Source: Membranipora membranacea (lineage: Eukaryota > Bryozoa > Gymnolaemata > Cheilostomatida > Membraniporidae). From it: DNA of 64,000 nucleotides. The notes below the pieces were generated by a model. That model was given only the letters and a program-made list of their open reading frames with translations, was not told the origin of the DNA and searched no databases. The stretch's first letter is position 1; each line of letters starts with the position of its first letter. The DNA lies in the NCBI GenBank assembly GCA_914767715.1, contig OU612068.1, forward strand, positions 13,764,001-13,828,000. The letters are read 5' to 3'. This document shows, one piece after another, positions 23,701-36,200 of this stretch. A program made the position numbers and the translations under genes.

Positions 23701-25727
23701 TGCAGGTTTGCGTTACTCTTCAGTCTGTGCTGTCTGGATTCGAGTTGCTCCGCTTCTCATCGATCTGTGTGCTGCGGCCAATTGATCAGGGGAAGTAATT
23801 CCGAGTGACTCAATGCTGACAAAGCGAATTCAACTTGATCTAGTTCTAGTCTCAATGATATGACTTTAAAGAAATCTTTTATTGTGACATGATGACCAGG
23901 TGCCATGCAAACTATCAAAAATGTATGCTTCATTACAAATCAATATGACTACTGAATTCAATATTAGGAAGGTATTCTTACAAAATTTGCTGCTATATAG
24001 ATATGTGTCTGCTCGGCCATGTGTTTTTATACCCCAATATGTTACTTTTTTGTTATTTACTTAGTTACTGTTTTTATTACTTTATCGCATAATTTTTTTA
24101 TTACTCTAATGTATTATTTTATTATTGTATAGTTGGAGATGAGACACAAGGAGGTCTAACACAGGACCAGGTTTACGCTGCCGCAGCATCCGGTGCTGCT
24201 GTGTCTGCTGAACAGACTACTATATTCATTCAGTCAGCGGATGGTACAGAGCATATGCTTGTAGGTCAGCTAGGTGATGGGGCCATACAAGGCACTGTAC
24301 AAGGAGAGGCCGTTCAGGGAGGCGCGGATAACATCAACCAATCAGTGCAGAACATTGCTGTAAGTACCTTTAGCTTACCATATGTTTCCTGGAGAACCAG
24401 CTTAGGCAATTATAATCCACTGGCTGGTAGTGACCTGTTTATAAAAAATCTTTGTTGTACCTGTGAAGTGGGTATGTTCCACTAAAATATAACATGAAGA
24501 ATTGCAATAAAAAATTGTGAAAAAATGTAAATTGCTCACTCACCTGTTTAGGTATGGTAGCTCTACATATATAGAAGGCATTGTCTTCTGTCAATCAGTT
24601 TAGTTTTCATTATCACAACTCTGTACATAATATTGTCAAGACTGTCTAAAACTGTCTTGAAAGTGCCCCCACAGTTGTTGGATGAACACTGAATTGAGAG
24701 GTATATTTAAAACTTATCAACAATACCTCATATCATCCCTTCTGATTCGATGATATTTTTACAGATGTTAAGCGGAGAGGGAGATGAAGCAGCACACTAT
24801 GACCCCGTGACCTCTCACCCCTCGGTAGCTGGTTCTATCGGCAGCGCCATTGTAACATCAGCAGCAGGTGTCAGCGATAATAACCTGACTATCGCTCAGC
24901 AGGCACTGGCAGCGTTTGAGGCAGGCGGAGGGCTTCAGGCTGCTTTTGGAGCTGAGCAGTATCTCAGTGTGATCGGTGAGGACGGCCAGGAGATTAGAGT
25001 ACAGATAGTGAGGAAAGAGACAGACGAGGAGCTACCTCAACATCAGCTAGAGGTATGACAACAACCATAAACACATATATTATATTTGTTTTTATCGAAT
25101 ATAAATATAGATTTATTTTTAATGATCTTCAAACACATCTATGTGCGAATTCCTGCAAGTGGGTTTTTTTTGGCATTTCATTTAATTATTAATTGATCAA
25201 TTAATTAATTATCACACATTATAACACTCCTTTTGGAGAAGCAGGTGTTTGATAATGGAGTTGTACAATTATGGTACTAAATGCGCTTTGGCAACATACT
25301 GCTGTAGTGCTAATAATTAATGTGAAAAACAGGGGTTTTGGAATTCATAAGATTTGTGTGTCTGATTAGGGCTTGTGTTTGTATCTCCAAAGCTTGTCAA
25401 GTGAAACAAAGTGATTCTGTCATCAATTAAGTGATTCACCTTTTTGTCTTCGGTGTGTCTTACACATTAATTATTATACAATTTGATATTAAATGTTTGT
25501 AAATCAGACATGATAACATTTTTTCATAATTTTAGGGAATGTACATTGCTGGTGCATCGGTCACAGATGTCAATCAACCTAATGTAGGCACAGATCCTCA
25601 CAATGAAGAAACTGAATTAGAGGAGGGGCAAGCTGTTGACCCACAACATGTAATGGCTACTGAGGCTCTGACTGAAGCACAACCTGAGGAATCAGAGCCG
25701 GAACCTGATGTAATTACCGATCATTAA
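17791..25727 (+). CDS. AT-hook / C2H2 zinc-finger protein, complete, 818 residues
   Basis: Probable nuclear DNA-binding protein. Exons: 17791-18274, 18559-18663, 18948-19099, 19560-19710, 20078-20276, 21249-21455, 21801-21918, 22156-22290, 23507-23705, 24133-24359, 24765-25052, 25536-25727; phases agree and total 2457 bases. Order: N-terminal region of unknown type; AT-hook KKRGRPRK (residues 131-138); basic patch SGRRIRKPARYR; acidic Asp/Glu-rich exon 18948-19099; second AT-hook KRGRPPKPR (about 271-279); eight C2H2 fingers (about 305-560), several split by introns; then a Gln/Ala/Gly-rich and acidic tail typical of activation domains. Finger 7 lacks its first cysteine (HGFPHCERDF). I do not recognise a specific orthologue; PRDM-type or other poly-zinc-finger regulators are the nearest in style, but no SET domain is seen. 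The start is the first ATG of exon 1; a decoy exon lies at 20617. Confidence 0.9.
19211..19355. repeat. foldback element with CAAGGAGT ends (copy 1)
   Basis: Nested inverted repeats in a zinc-finger gene intron. The outer arms are tcaaggagtaaccgaggcga and ctactccttgg with matching flanks (ataactcc/ggagttat). The inner perfect arms aaatcagatatgtcg and cgacatatctgattt (19252-19294) enclose a short loop. Similar CAAGGAGT-ended palindromes occur at 42476, 39217 and 60087. Confidence 0.6.
20617..20878 (+). other. decoy / alternative terminal exon of the zinc-finger gene
   Basis: A second acceptor (tttcag at 20611-20616) is followed by 28 bases with 23 identical to the start of the genuine exon at 21249: it encodes HDEMSSHMK where the real exon encodes RNEMTSHMK. 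After HMK the match ends and the second zinc-binding histidine is missing. Spliced to the exon ending at 20276 it would stay in frame until a stop at 20878, giving a protein truncated within finger 2 and ending in foldback-derived sequence. Confidence 0.4.
20683..21138. repeat. large foldback (MITE-like) element in zinc-finger gene intron
   Basis: The arms at about 20683-20822 and 20998-21138 are inverted copies, e.g. ccatagacttaataatgaac on the left and its complement gtttattattaagtctatgg on the right; ggtgtagtagcattggtgtt on the left matches aacaccaatgctactacacc on the right. The spacer is about 175 bases. No transposase is encoded. Confidence 0.75.
22945..23054. repeat. foldback element, CCAAAAACTGGG family (copy 1)
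   Basis: The left end ccaaaacctgggtatttggc and the right end ggcagtc..actttgccaaagacccagtttttgg are inverted copies of each other, in the intron after 22290. A half copy of the same family is at 39660-39715 next to a poly-C tract. Confidence 0.65.
23329..23363. repeat. (CTA/CCA)n microsatellite
   Basis: Trinucleotide run of actact/accacc units in the zinc-finger gene intron before exon 23507. A poly-C tract lies at about 23171-23185. Confidence 0.7.
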
Positions 25728-26595
25728 TGACTTTTGTTGTTAGTTAATATTAGAAACTGAATTTGACTTCTTAGAGTAAGATTTTCTTATTTTTTGTATA
25801 ACCTGGCAACAATCATGTAATGGAGGCACATCAAAGATTGTTGTTAAATTCTTATTTTTTTCATTTGGTATCACGAATGATTGGCAGATCAATGAATTTT
25901 GAACATGTTATTTCATCTATTATTTATTGTACATAGCCAAATGATGCGGTTTCGTAATTTTTTCTATATGACAACAAAGTTTGATTGTACAGAAAAATAG
26001 AACTCAAAAAAACTATTTACATTATATTGTGAATCAGATCACGAAGAAAAAAGTTAATTCTGTGATAGAAATTTCCATTAAGCCGCTTACCCCCCAAAAA
26101 AAATTGACATTTGACAGTGGTGTGTGTGTGGTGCATATACGACAGAACGACAGAGTGGTGTTAACACTACGGTGCATACTTGAACTGAGGATAGATTTAG
26201 TGCAAATATTTCAAATCATATTGCAGTTTCTTGTGCATTAAAGATAAAAAATTGGAAGAGGCACTATTAGCATCATTATTCGTTGAGCAAATCAGGGAGG
26301 GAGGGATAATCCCTTTCCCCTGAGCAAATAAGGCACACGACTGGTTAGAAGTTGCATCCACTTCGGTGTTTCATCTCTTAGGTTGGAACAAGTCAATGTG
26401 GATTAAACAAGTTAATGTATGATTTGCTGTTGTCTGAAACAGTGCACCAGCCAATCAAAAAGACTAATTATCTAATCTGTTGACCCTCGCAAAGAACTGT
26501 AAACAAGAGCAGACAATTACTTCTATTACTACAATTTAGATCCACTTTGAATTCAGCAGTCGAAGTTTGTCGAACTCTAGTTACAGTAGTTGAGC
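25728..26595. other. intergenic region between convergent 3' ends (zinc-finger / TTLL4)
   Basis: Contains the 3' UTRs of both genes. No further gene, repeat family or RNA gene could be recognised. A short gtgtgtgtgtg-like tract lies near 26120. Confidence 0.55.
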
Positions 26596-26794
26596 TCAGA
26601 TGTGAGCAGTATTAGATCCTCGGCCAGTAAGATGAAGAGGAAGTTTACTGCCGGTCGGTCGTTTCTTAGCTTTAGATGATTTGAGATGTTTTTTGTTATG
26701 AGTAGTAGGGAAGACACCTGCAGATCGTGTAGTAGTTATCTCTCCTGTCACACTCATACCGTCAATAGAGGAAAGGGGAGGTAAGCGTGTTGAT
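26596..26794 (-). other. open exon downstream of the TTLL4 stop codon (readthrough or alternative C-terminus)
   Basis: Preceded by a plausible acceptor (ttaacag) and open for 65 codons to TGA (26598-26596). Protein: RSTRLPPLSSIDGMSVTGEI, then TTTRSAGVFPTTHNKKHLKS and a basic tail (SKAKKRPTGSKLPLHL). The preceding exon (27380-27237) carries TGA followed by CG and then a good donor GTATGA; splicing joins CG to A of this exon, and the frame across the TGA is exactly this open frame. It may be 3' UTR that happens to be open, a readthrough extension, or the true C-terminus with a point mutation or sequence error at the TGA. Confidence 0.5.
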
Positions 26795-27238
26795 CTGTTA
26801 ACATGAAATGGTGAACGAGTTAAAACAACACAAATCAAAGAAATAACAATTTTTGATTATTTGTTAGCAGACATTGAAATGATAATTACGTGTTATACCA
26901 GAGAGTTGTGATTTCAATCATAAACGCTGATAATTCGAGGATCTGAATCCTAGAAGTCACGCCCCTTATAGCTCAAAATGTATCAAAAATATATCTATAA
27001 TTTATGTTTCTGCATTTTACTATTCAAAAAAAAAAAAGATGACGGGTCAATTATAGCCTAAGTTCTCTGACACCAAATCAGATAGAGTGGGATGCACCTG
27101 TGACCAGACTCTCTCCCTCATCTTAACTTGGAGTCAGACCATTAAGACGTTGTGAGGTAAAAGAATAAAATGTATAAAAATAGAAAATTGAGCTGCGTGT
27201 CATTGATAATCATCAAGTTTGATTCCTCACTCATACCG

Positions 27239-30200
27239 TCAGCTAGCAGCTACAGTTCTCTGACTAGAGTTTGTGCTGGGAGGTAGGGGTGGTCGCTTTG
27301 TTGTTGGTGACGACGTATCTATAGTTTTCTTGACTTGTTTGCGTAACTTGGATAGGCTACTACTTGAACCAATAGATGCACTGAAAATGAAACGTAAGCT
27401 GTGAGGGTTTAAGCCGAACAAATAACAGGTAGGAGAAGGATAAAGGGTGAGGTGCAACTTGAAAGCTAATGTGTTACATGTATGCAAATCACTAAATAGC
27501 TTGTAATCCAAAGTCATTTTGTCGGGGCGACACTACCGCCTCCCTACAGCCAAGCCAAGACACAAGCTAATATTTATATATATGGTGCTCAGAATTTTTA
27601 CCACTAGGGTATAATGTGCATCATATAACTATAGACATGAGAAACCAATATTCAGTGGGGTCGGGTAATACCAAGCCCTTCCCTGTACTGTATTGCTTTG
27701 GTTAACCGGTTGCAGAATGTTGTTTGGTTATCTTTGTTTTACCTGAGACTCAGATGAGCAGCGCTGATTGCAGTCCTTGCTGATGGAGGACACCACTGAT
27801 GTCTCGGGTCAGAGGTCGGGCTGGCTAAGTGTATTTTATTACGGCATGCTGCCTCAATCAGAGCAATACCTGAAACATATCCATATTAATTCATAACTTT
27901 TACGGTATCTTGTTTGTCTATTTAGATTTAGTGTTCATTTGAAAGCTCCATCTTGTCCAATAATGGTTGGAGAGCCTTCAAAATCATTGGGTATTTGAAG
28001 AAAAGTAAGATTGTAGTGTAAACTATATGTGCTATATTGAGATTTCAGAAAAACCGTTCATGAACACAAAACTCATGTTGCGTCTGCTGTGGCTTCACGG
28101 TGAGACAACTCTAGCGCCCGCTATTCTTATAATCATGATTTATGGCCTCCTTCGGCTCATACTCACCCTTGGCTTCGATTCTGTTAAATTTTTGACACCA
28201 CTGATCAAGAAAGAGATTGTAGTATCTCTGGTTCTCAAAGTATCTCAGATATTTGTGCGTGGATGGAGTTGGGAAAACCCTCTGGAATCCTCCTTTTCTA
28301 CTGTCCTCATCTATGGATTCTATTAGGATTCGGATGTCGTCTGGTGTTAAAATGTCTATTATTGTATTCATAGCATGCTGTAAATAAAAAAAAACAATAT
28401 TTGTTAAAAAAATAATGTATAAAACTGTTTAAAAGCGTCATCTATTTCACAAATTGGCTGTACATGATTTGACATCTAAGAGGCCTTCGAGTGGAAGTCA
28501 ATCAAGAACTGTTCATTTGCTGGAACGGGAACAAAAATGAAGGCTCAGGTAAAGGTTAGTACGTTAACTCTGCCGTTTTTGTTCCTTTTAAAAACAAGGG
28601 GAAGAGTTCGCATACTTTCACGCACTTGAATTAAGGAAAGACATACCTCATCCTGATATCTCTGTGCGTAGAATGAATGTTTAGCTTTCTCATCAGAGCT
28701 CAGACTGGAGGGCTGTACTCTTTTATCCAGACAATACTTGTTACTCGGAGCACTCGGTTTGCTGCAAATCAATCAATCGAGTTCTCACCAAACATTCATA
28801 TAACTGAACCAAGGGTCAACAACTCCAGTAATGACACTATAACCTCAAATGACGCATAGCCTTTTAAAACATTGAACTCACTCTATTGTTTAAATTAAAT
28901 AAATTGCTTAAACTTTAGGTTATGACATCAGCGTTGGCCGATCTACTTGCAATGATATCATTCTTTTCCTAGCATCATCACGAAGACAATTAATTTACGA
29001 GTTATAATACGGTATAGAATGTTATCATTTGTGCAATTCAGAAGTTCGCAACAAACGTCTATTAAGCAATACTACTCACTAGTTTTCACAGTTTGGATTG
29101 GCGACCACATCGTTCTTATCTGGAATCCTGAAGCCAGCGAGGTTGTGTAGGTCTTTGATCATTCCTCCTTTTATGTTGATATCCAGCTGCGAGTTTGAGT
29201 GGAGACTATGAATAGAATACAATATCAGTTAAATGCAACTAGATGGATTAAAAGCATTTTAATTTAGCTTACAACAGGGAGTTTGGAACATACGGAGATT
29301 GTGGTGTAGAAATTGACCAATCAGAATTGAGTATACCTAAACCTATCTGGCCTGCGCATAAGAAAATATGACTAATTTTAACTCAATGACACCCGCCCTG
29401 ATGACACACACATATCCCCTGCTTATAAGAGTAAATATGTAGGGGTTGCCTTCTCAATAAAGGCGAGACCACAACCACAATGCTATAATAATCATGAAAT
29501 TAGAAACGTTTGTTTGATGAGCGACCTTTGTCAAAGTTCCTATGAATTTATCTTAATGAAGAGATATAAGTTAAGCTTACCTAGGTGATATATTGACTTC
29601 TAGCACCCATGGTTTGTAGGTTTCATCGAGTAATATGTCGAATCCGAACAGCTCGTGGACACTGTATCTATTCCTGACGTTACTTTTGATCATACTGTTG
29701 ATAGCTGACTCAGCAGATATGATGGTCTTCACTATCAGGTCTTTGATATTCTTCCAGATCTCATTGGAGTTAACTCCTCTTTTCAGTAAATATCCCCAAA
29801 GAGCCTTCAAACTCCTACAAGTAATTTAAGAAGTTTGTGAAAATAACAGACCGTCATAAAGGAGATGTTTGATTAAGTTGCTTTCAGGAATCATTGCTAA
29901 ATATAAATTCTACTCGTCATTTGAATTCTGATAAATAACTGTATTGGTATCGAATTTATAAAAAGATCACAATAGTCGAATTTTGTTATCGCAACATGCG
30001 CAAGTAGATTAGGCAAATTAAATCAGGCAAACGTCCACTCCCATTATATTGAGGACCAGGTTTGTTGTATCAACATAATATGTATCCAATATGAAATACA
30101 CAGTTTGTTTATCTCTTACGTAAATGCTACCAATACAATCTGGCATTATCCAAATCTGGATGGGCCTCACATTACGTTCCGTCAAACTAACTCACCATTT

Positions 30201-33200
30201 GTGACCTTGACATATGGCATCATCTGGATTACTCTCATATTCGTTGTTCTTCTTCTGAATACTGTAGTTTGTGAGATGCATGTATTTATCGTTGATATGT
30301 TTCATTGAGTGTGAGTATCTGTAATTCAAGTTGAAATAAAACAGCAATGAGAACAGCGGAGGTTGGAAGTTTAATATCAAATACCAAATACTTGGGTAAC
30401 TGATTTGTAAGTGCTAAGAAAAGCCAAAATAGCAGGGATGATTTACCAATGAAAACAGCGATAATGTTGGCTAAGATTTGGTTTATATATAGGTTTTGCT
30501 GAGTGCCAAAGTTTCAGGTACTTTACTGGCCACAGTAAAAATTGTTGATATTTTCATTTCTTCATGTGCAACTTTGTGCAGCTGAAAATTTAGTTTGTGC
30601 CCTCAGATTTCTTTGTCAAATTTCAAATGTCAATTTCTTTGTTTAAAAAAATTTGTCAGGTTGCAAGGTCGAATTTATCAAAGTTCCGCTGGGTGGGATT
30701 GAAAGGAATTCAAGTTAGCCAGGACAGGTAATTTATTTCCCAGTCATAATAGTCGAGTGTAATCCACTAAGACAGAATAACAGCTAATTACACTAATACT
30801 TAATTCTCTATTAATTTTTATCCTGGTAATTACCACCAATGACATGTGATTGGCCAGATTCAGGCGACAATGGCCGACAATGGCCGCTAGCTCAATACAT
30901 TTAATGAAATTAATAGCCATGATAAATTGCTATACACATACACAACAATCACACAATGCTAGCCAACAGCTCTTGTGTTTATAAGACCCCCTGTGCTCAT
31001 GTTAAAGTTTGTATGCATAAAGAACAATGGCTAAAATTTACATATTGTGACTAAATGAATAGCCAGCTAATAGCGGTCTAGTGCAAAGACTAGAGCTGCA
31101 AGGAATTTTCTCTGCTTTTTATGTTATCAATTGCCAGCTGTTACTTTGATTCAACTTCTCTCAACCATAAAAAGTCAATGTTTTATTATTATTACATAAC
31201 CAACCATCTACTGTGACTTTGGTTAGGTGAGTCTTACCCAACTCTGATAAGCAGCGCAGTAACTTTTCATCTTCAAGCAGTCACATCGGGCTATCGAAAT
31301 GATTGAGCATGTGGTTGCTAAATATCAAAAAACCTACTCAGCACTTAAACTAAACTGATGCACTGTATGAATTTCCATGGATATGAATAAAAAGGTTGAC
31401 TTGTAAGAGTTAGTTGACAGAATACAAATATAATACCATTTCACATGTTTCTGGCTTCCAGCTACCAAAGCCGTCCTGTTTGGGTTAGAATTTGATGTCT
31501 CTATCGGTTCAACTGATCGTTCAAAAATTTATTTGCACATCAATTTCTTAATTTTTGTCCTGACATTGGAAGTTACCGAGGTGTTGTCAGTTGCTGATTG
31601 ACATACAGTGTTGTTAGCGTGTCTTTACAAGCTTTGTTGGATGGAGAGGAGGGCTAGAGTGCTGTTAACTTACTTTGTTGAGCAAAAGCGCACCAGACCA
31701 TCTTCGTACACATATATCCTGAGAGGGTCATAGCTCGTAACATACACATAGATGCGACAGTCAAATTTACTCTCGTTAATCAGTAGAGGTCTACCCAAAT
31801 ACTTCTGTACTATCACCGGTCTCTTCTTAGGTATCTGACTCCATTTATTGATGACTTTTATACCGATTCCTCTAGCTGACGCAGGCTGTCAAAAAAGATT
31901 AGTATTGTCACTACATGATGTGTGTGAAAGAGAATGGCAGCGCCCCTACAATTATGCAATTCAATCGAATATGGAATCAAATTCAACATGAACCTCAATA
32001 TCAGTGACAGTTTGTGACACTGAAACCTTGATCATCATCAAACAATTTTTGTCCATAACTCTCATGGCTGGTTAGTTGAATATTTTCTCAAAGTTGCTCA
32101 ACATGACATTTCTCAAATCACAGCCAAATGGATTGATCTGATCATATTTCATGAAGTGGATATTGAAATACATATTTTTTCAAGTATTGTCCAGATTTAC
32201 CATGACGTCAGGGACAGTGCAAACAATGAAAACAGTAATCCTCAAACGCCAGGTTTTAACAGGGCAGAACAGGCAATGCATATTTAACTACTCGTTATAA
32301 TTGCTGTATCTCAAAATGTCCCTAATCAGTACAGAACTACAATAGAACTCACAGGTTTGATAATCCACTTGGCTTTGCTGCCTCCGTCCTCCCATGCTCT
32401 CTTGAGTCCTTTCATATCGTACGGCAGCACATATGTGGTGGGGAAGAAACTAAACTCCTTCTTACCAAACATCACCTGCAATGATGATAGTTCACATTGA
32501 GAATCTCAAATGGATATCATTAAGTACCAAATCTCCAAATATTGGATGCAATCAGGCTCAATTTTTTATCAGGCAACAAATGGTGGGCTATAGCAAGAAG
32601 TTAAACTGAAAATGTCTTCCAACAAGCAAAGTCCTCAGCTGGACACTAAAGTTTTTGATGCATCGAGGCGACCACAGTTAAGCTAGAATTTGCATAAAAA
32701 CCTCATTAGCAAATGGTCTGCAACAAAATCGAACCAAGAATGTGCTGATGGCTTGCCCTCTTACCGGCCAAGTCCTTAGCTGGAGTTGAAAGGTACTCAA
32801 TCGATTGGGAAGTCATTTTGTACTGTAGCAAGAATTTATCCACTCAGTTTTTTTGACTCACCAGAAGTTTGGATAAGTTTCTCCAGAGTCGATCTTTTCT
32901 GCCTATCTGGAAGGATCCGGGAAAGTGATTGAGCTTTTGATAATCTCTGATAGATTTAAATCCCTGAGCTTTCATGTGGCGGCCCCAACAACCCAGCCAA
33001 TCGTAATGTTCTACAAACAAGATAGGTGATGGTTAGAGCAGGGAGGGTTAGATCAAGCATGATCCAATTTGCCTGGAAATAGGGTTTGAGGGCTGGTGGC
33101 TCACCAGTAGAATGGGAATTACCGGACTGCTGGCAGCTTGATTCAAACTTGTTCTAGTTGATGGTGATACATCTGGGAGATTCTAATACTGTTACTGATA

Positions 33201-36200
33201 TCTTTCTTGCGCTACTTTTCACGTTTGATATCTGACACCACCAAATCTTGCTGGGCCAAACCATCTTAGTGACTACAGCTTTTTTCGTTGAGGTAAAAAA
33301 AGATAAGTCATTTCAGTTGAGCGAACAATGCGTTTGGGTACCATTACTTAGACTTACTTTTTGTTGGTCTGAATCCACTCCTTGCTATGACATGTTTGAC
33401 TACATTAGGTGTGATCGAGCACATCCTCCACTTAAGTAGACGTCTGTGCTCCCAGGGTAACTGCTCAACTAAAATAAGAGAACACCAAATTGAGTCATTA
33501 GACTGAGTGGTTCAGCCAAAGAACATTAGGACATTTAGTAGTATAGTATAGTAGGCATCTTTCGCTTACAACAGAAGAATAATTTCAACGTCATTTTATT
33601 AAAATAATTTCTTGAAAACTTTGACTGTTCTGATTTTACCAACCTTGTCATCTATCACGCTAACACTAACATTCTCTTAAAAACTTCTCAGTAATAATGT
33701 GTGGGCTTTTCCCAAAAATACAGTTCGTACATAACAAATAGCAATTCTCACTTTTTTCATCCTGAGTGACAAAGTTGAGATAAGGTGGCACATGCTGAAA
33801 AAGACTCTTGATGAGCGCAGGCTGTGTGTTGTGATCATAATAAGACGAGTGAGTGCGTCTACGGGCTGACTTCATTCTGATAGGCTGGTTGGGATCTAGA
33901 CGACTTCTGCCTAATGATGCAGACCTCGCTCTGTGAGCACTCTGGGCTCGGGAGGCAGAGGCCGAGCTCACCGAATCCTCATCTAAAGTGAAAACAACAA
34001 CTGTGGCTGTGAGCTTATCAACTATTGCAGGCAGAAGGAATAGGTAGTTAATTTGAGCTCATCAAAAGGCTAGAAATGAGGGTGGCACAGATATTATAAA
34101 GCTGTGACTTGTTGCAAACGTTATTCAGTACCATCTAGATAAAAAAAGGGTTTATCGACCAGTCAAATCTTTCTTTCTAAAAAATTAAATGACAACAAAT
34201 GGCTGCTAAAATTATTGTCAGGGAGACAACTGTCACCCTAATGAAGGAGAAAAACTCACCATCATCACCTCCCTCCAGCTCATCATCTTCCATACCATCA
34301 ATCATATCATCCTCCTCATCCTCAAAATCATCATAGGCTTCTCCATCACCTGGCTCTCGCTCACTGAAGGTAAGAAAATTATACATGTTAAGTCAACATC
34401 ATCGCTGCAAAACAATGCTTCTTGGGTGGCTAAGAAATCTATGTCTACGCTTCGTACTAAAATTTAAAAAATTCTGTAAAATTATTATCCTGGAGAACAA
34501 CTATAAATAACTATAACATAACTAGAGAGAAACATGTCTGGGTCTAATTCATGTCCTTAACTGTACCGAATCAAATAATGACCAAAACTATTTCATAAAT
34601 TGCAACAGTGTTAATTAAATAGATTATTTCTGACAGCCCCAGTCCTCGACACATCTGACAAAAAATGGATACGCCATATCAAGACCTGCACCAATGGCTA
34701 AAAACTAAAATCTTGGAAAATCAGAAGCGGAAATACTAGTTGGATAACACAGCGAAATACTGCCATAAAGACCCCATGAGGTTGATTAAAAAGGTTGATT
34801 GAAATCAGATGTCTTAGCACTCGCCACATCACAAAGCATGGGCGACGAAATTTTAGTGCCTTAGTGGCAAGGCCGCACTATCTGCGCCAGATTGCTCTCT
34901 GTTTGCAGGCAGGTCAGAGAACACCTGGGGGCCAACCAAACCCCAGTAGTCGAAGGACTGCGGTGGGATTCAAACCCACGATCTTCATCATTTTCATGCT
35001 GAATGAACGGCGCTCTAACCAACTGAGCCACCTCCTACTCCTAGAGATGGGAATCGCAGTTACTAGCGACATCACAAGTTGATTGACCAGAGATACAGTG
35101 TCCAGCTTAGCGAGTATGTTAGGTTTTTGAGCTTATCAATTCGATTTAATATTGAACTTTACAATTTGTATAGCTGTTATCATGCTATTTTGAAGAGTGT
35201 TCAATTCGATTAGTACAATAGAAAACTGATAAGGGTCTGATGTTTCCAAGGAACGGCAGGGCAAACATAGACATAAAGTTTGAGCGGTCATGATGTCAAA
35301 TAATTGTTACTTCATGTGTTTAAAATTGCAAAACATCAATAATTTTATTTCCTGATCAATTGTTATTTGAAAAGATGTTGTATTGCTTTTCCTGGATATG
35401 CAAACCAACTCTAAATTATTCTCAAACAAAAATCCGTGATAATAGTTACATAACGTGTTTTGAATACAGTGGCCAACGTTTTGTTAGAGAGCATTTAACT
35501 CACATGAAATTCTTTCCAAAGGTTGAGAGGGTTCGTCTCATGGAATTTTGGAGTTAAAGTGTATCAAATTAAATTAGTATTTGTAAATTTATGGCCACAG
35601 CAATCATACTGATAACTTTTTCGGAAATAATAGCAAATTACCAACAATACTATACTAAGTGAAACCAAACTAATTAACATTGAACTCTTTTGCCGTCGGC
35701 ATTCTATTGAGGACTTTGAATGCTTGGCTTGAACCCGGGGACTAAATAAGTTATCTGAAAAAAAAGACTTACTCAAGGCTCTCTCCGTCCTCATCCAATT
35801 CTTCTTCATCATCAGCGGATGGAGCTGAGCTACCTCTAACCTTTGACTTAACAGAAGATACTCTGCCTGATACGGGACGCGACCTAGACGTCTCACTAAC
35901 TGACTTACTATCTCTACCCTCACAGGCTGGCCTGGGTTCAGCTATCTTCACTTCTGGTTTGCTTGATTTTCTACAGAAAAAAAACAGTACATATGACCAA
36001 CATTTGAAATTTTCAATAAACAACAGCAGTGCTAAACTTATAATTAGAACTCATAAATAAAAACAATGCAAGGCTATGAGAGGATATTAAGAAATATGAA
36101 AGAGCATTCAAACACTGGGCTAGCCACGCCATGCATAAAGACAAAGAAGGGACTGAGATCTCTATAGCGAATCACAGCACTTCCAAAGAACAATGTTCAT

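Noticed and set aside
34960-35045. tRNA gene on the minus strand
   Set aside because: A and B boxes and D/T stems are present, but the acceptor stem bases do not pair and a SINE-like body follows.
34795-35082. 95-codon plus-strand reading frame
   Set aside because: It is the complement of the SINE and has no splice support or homology.
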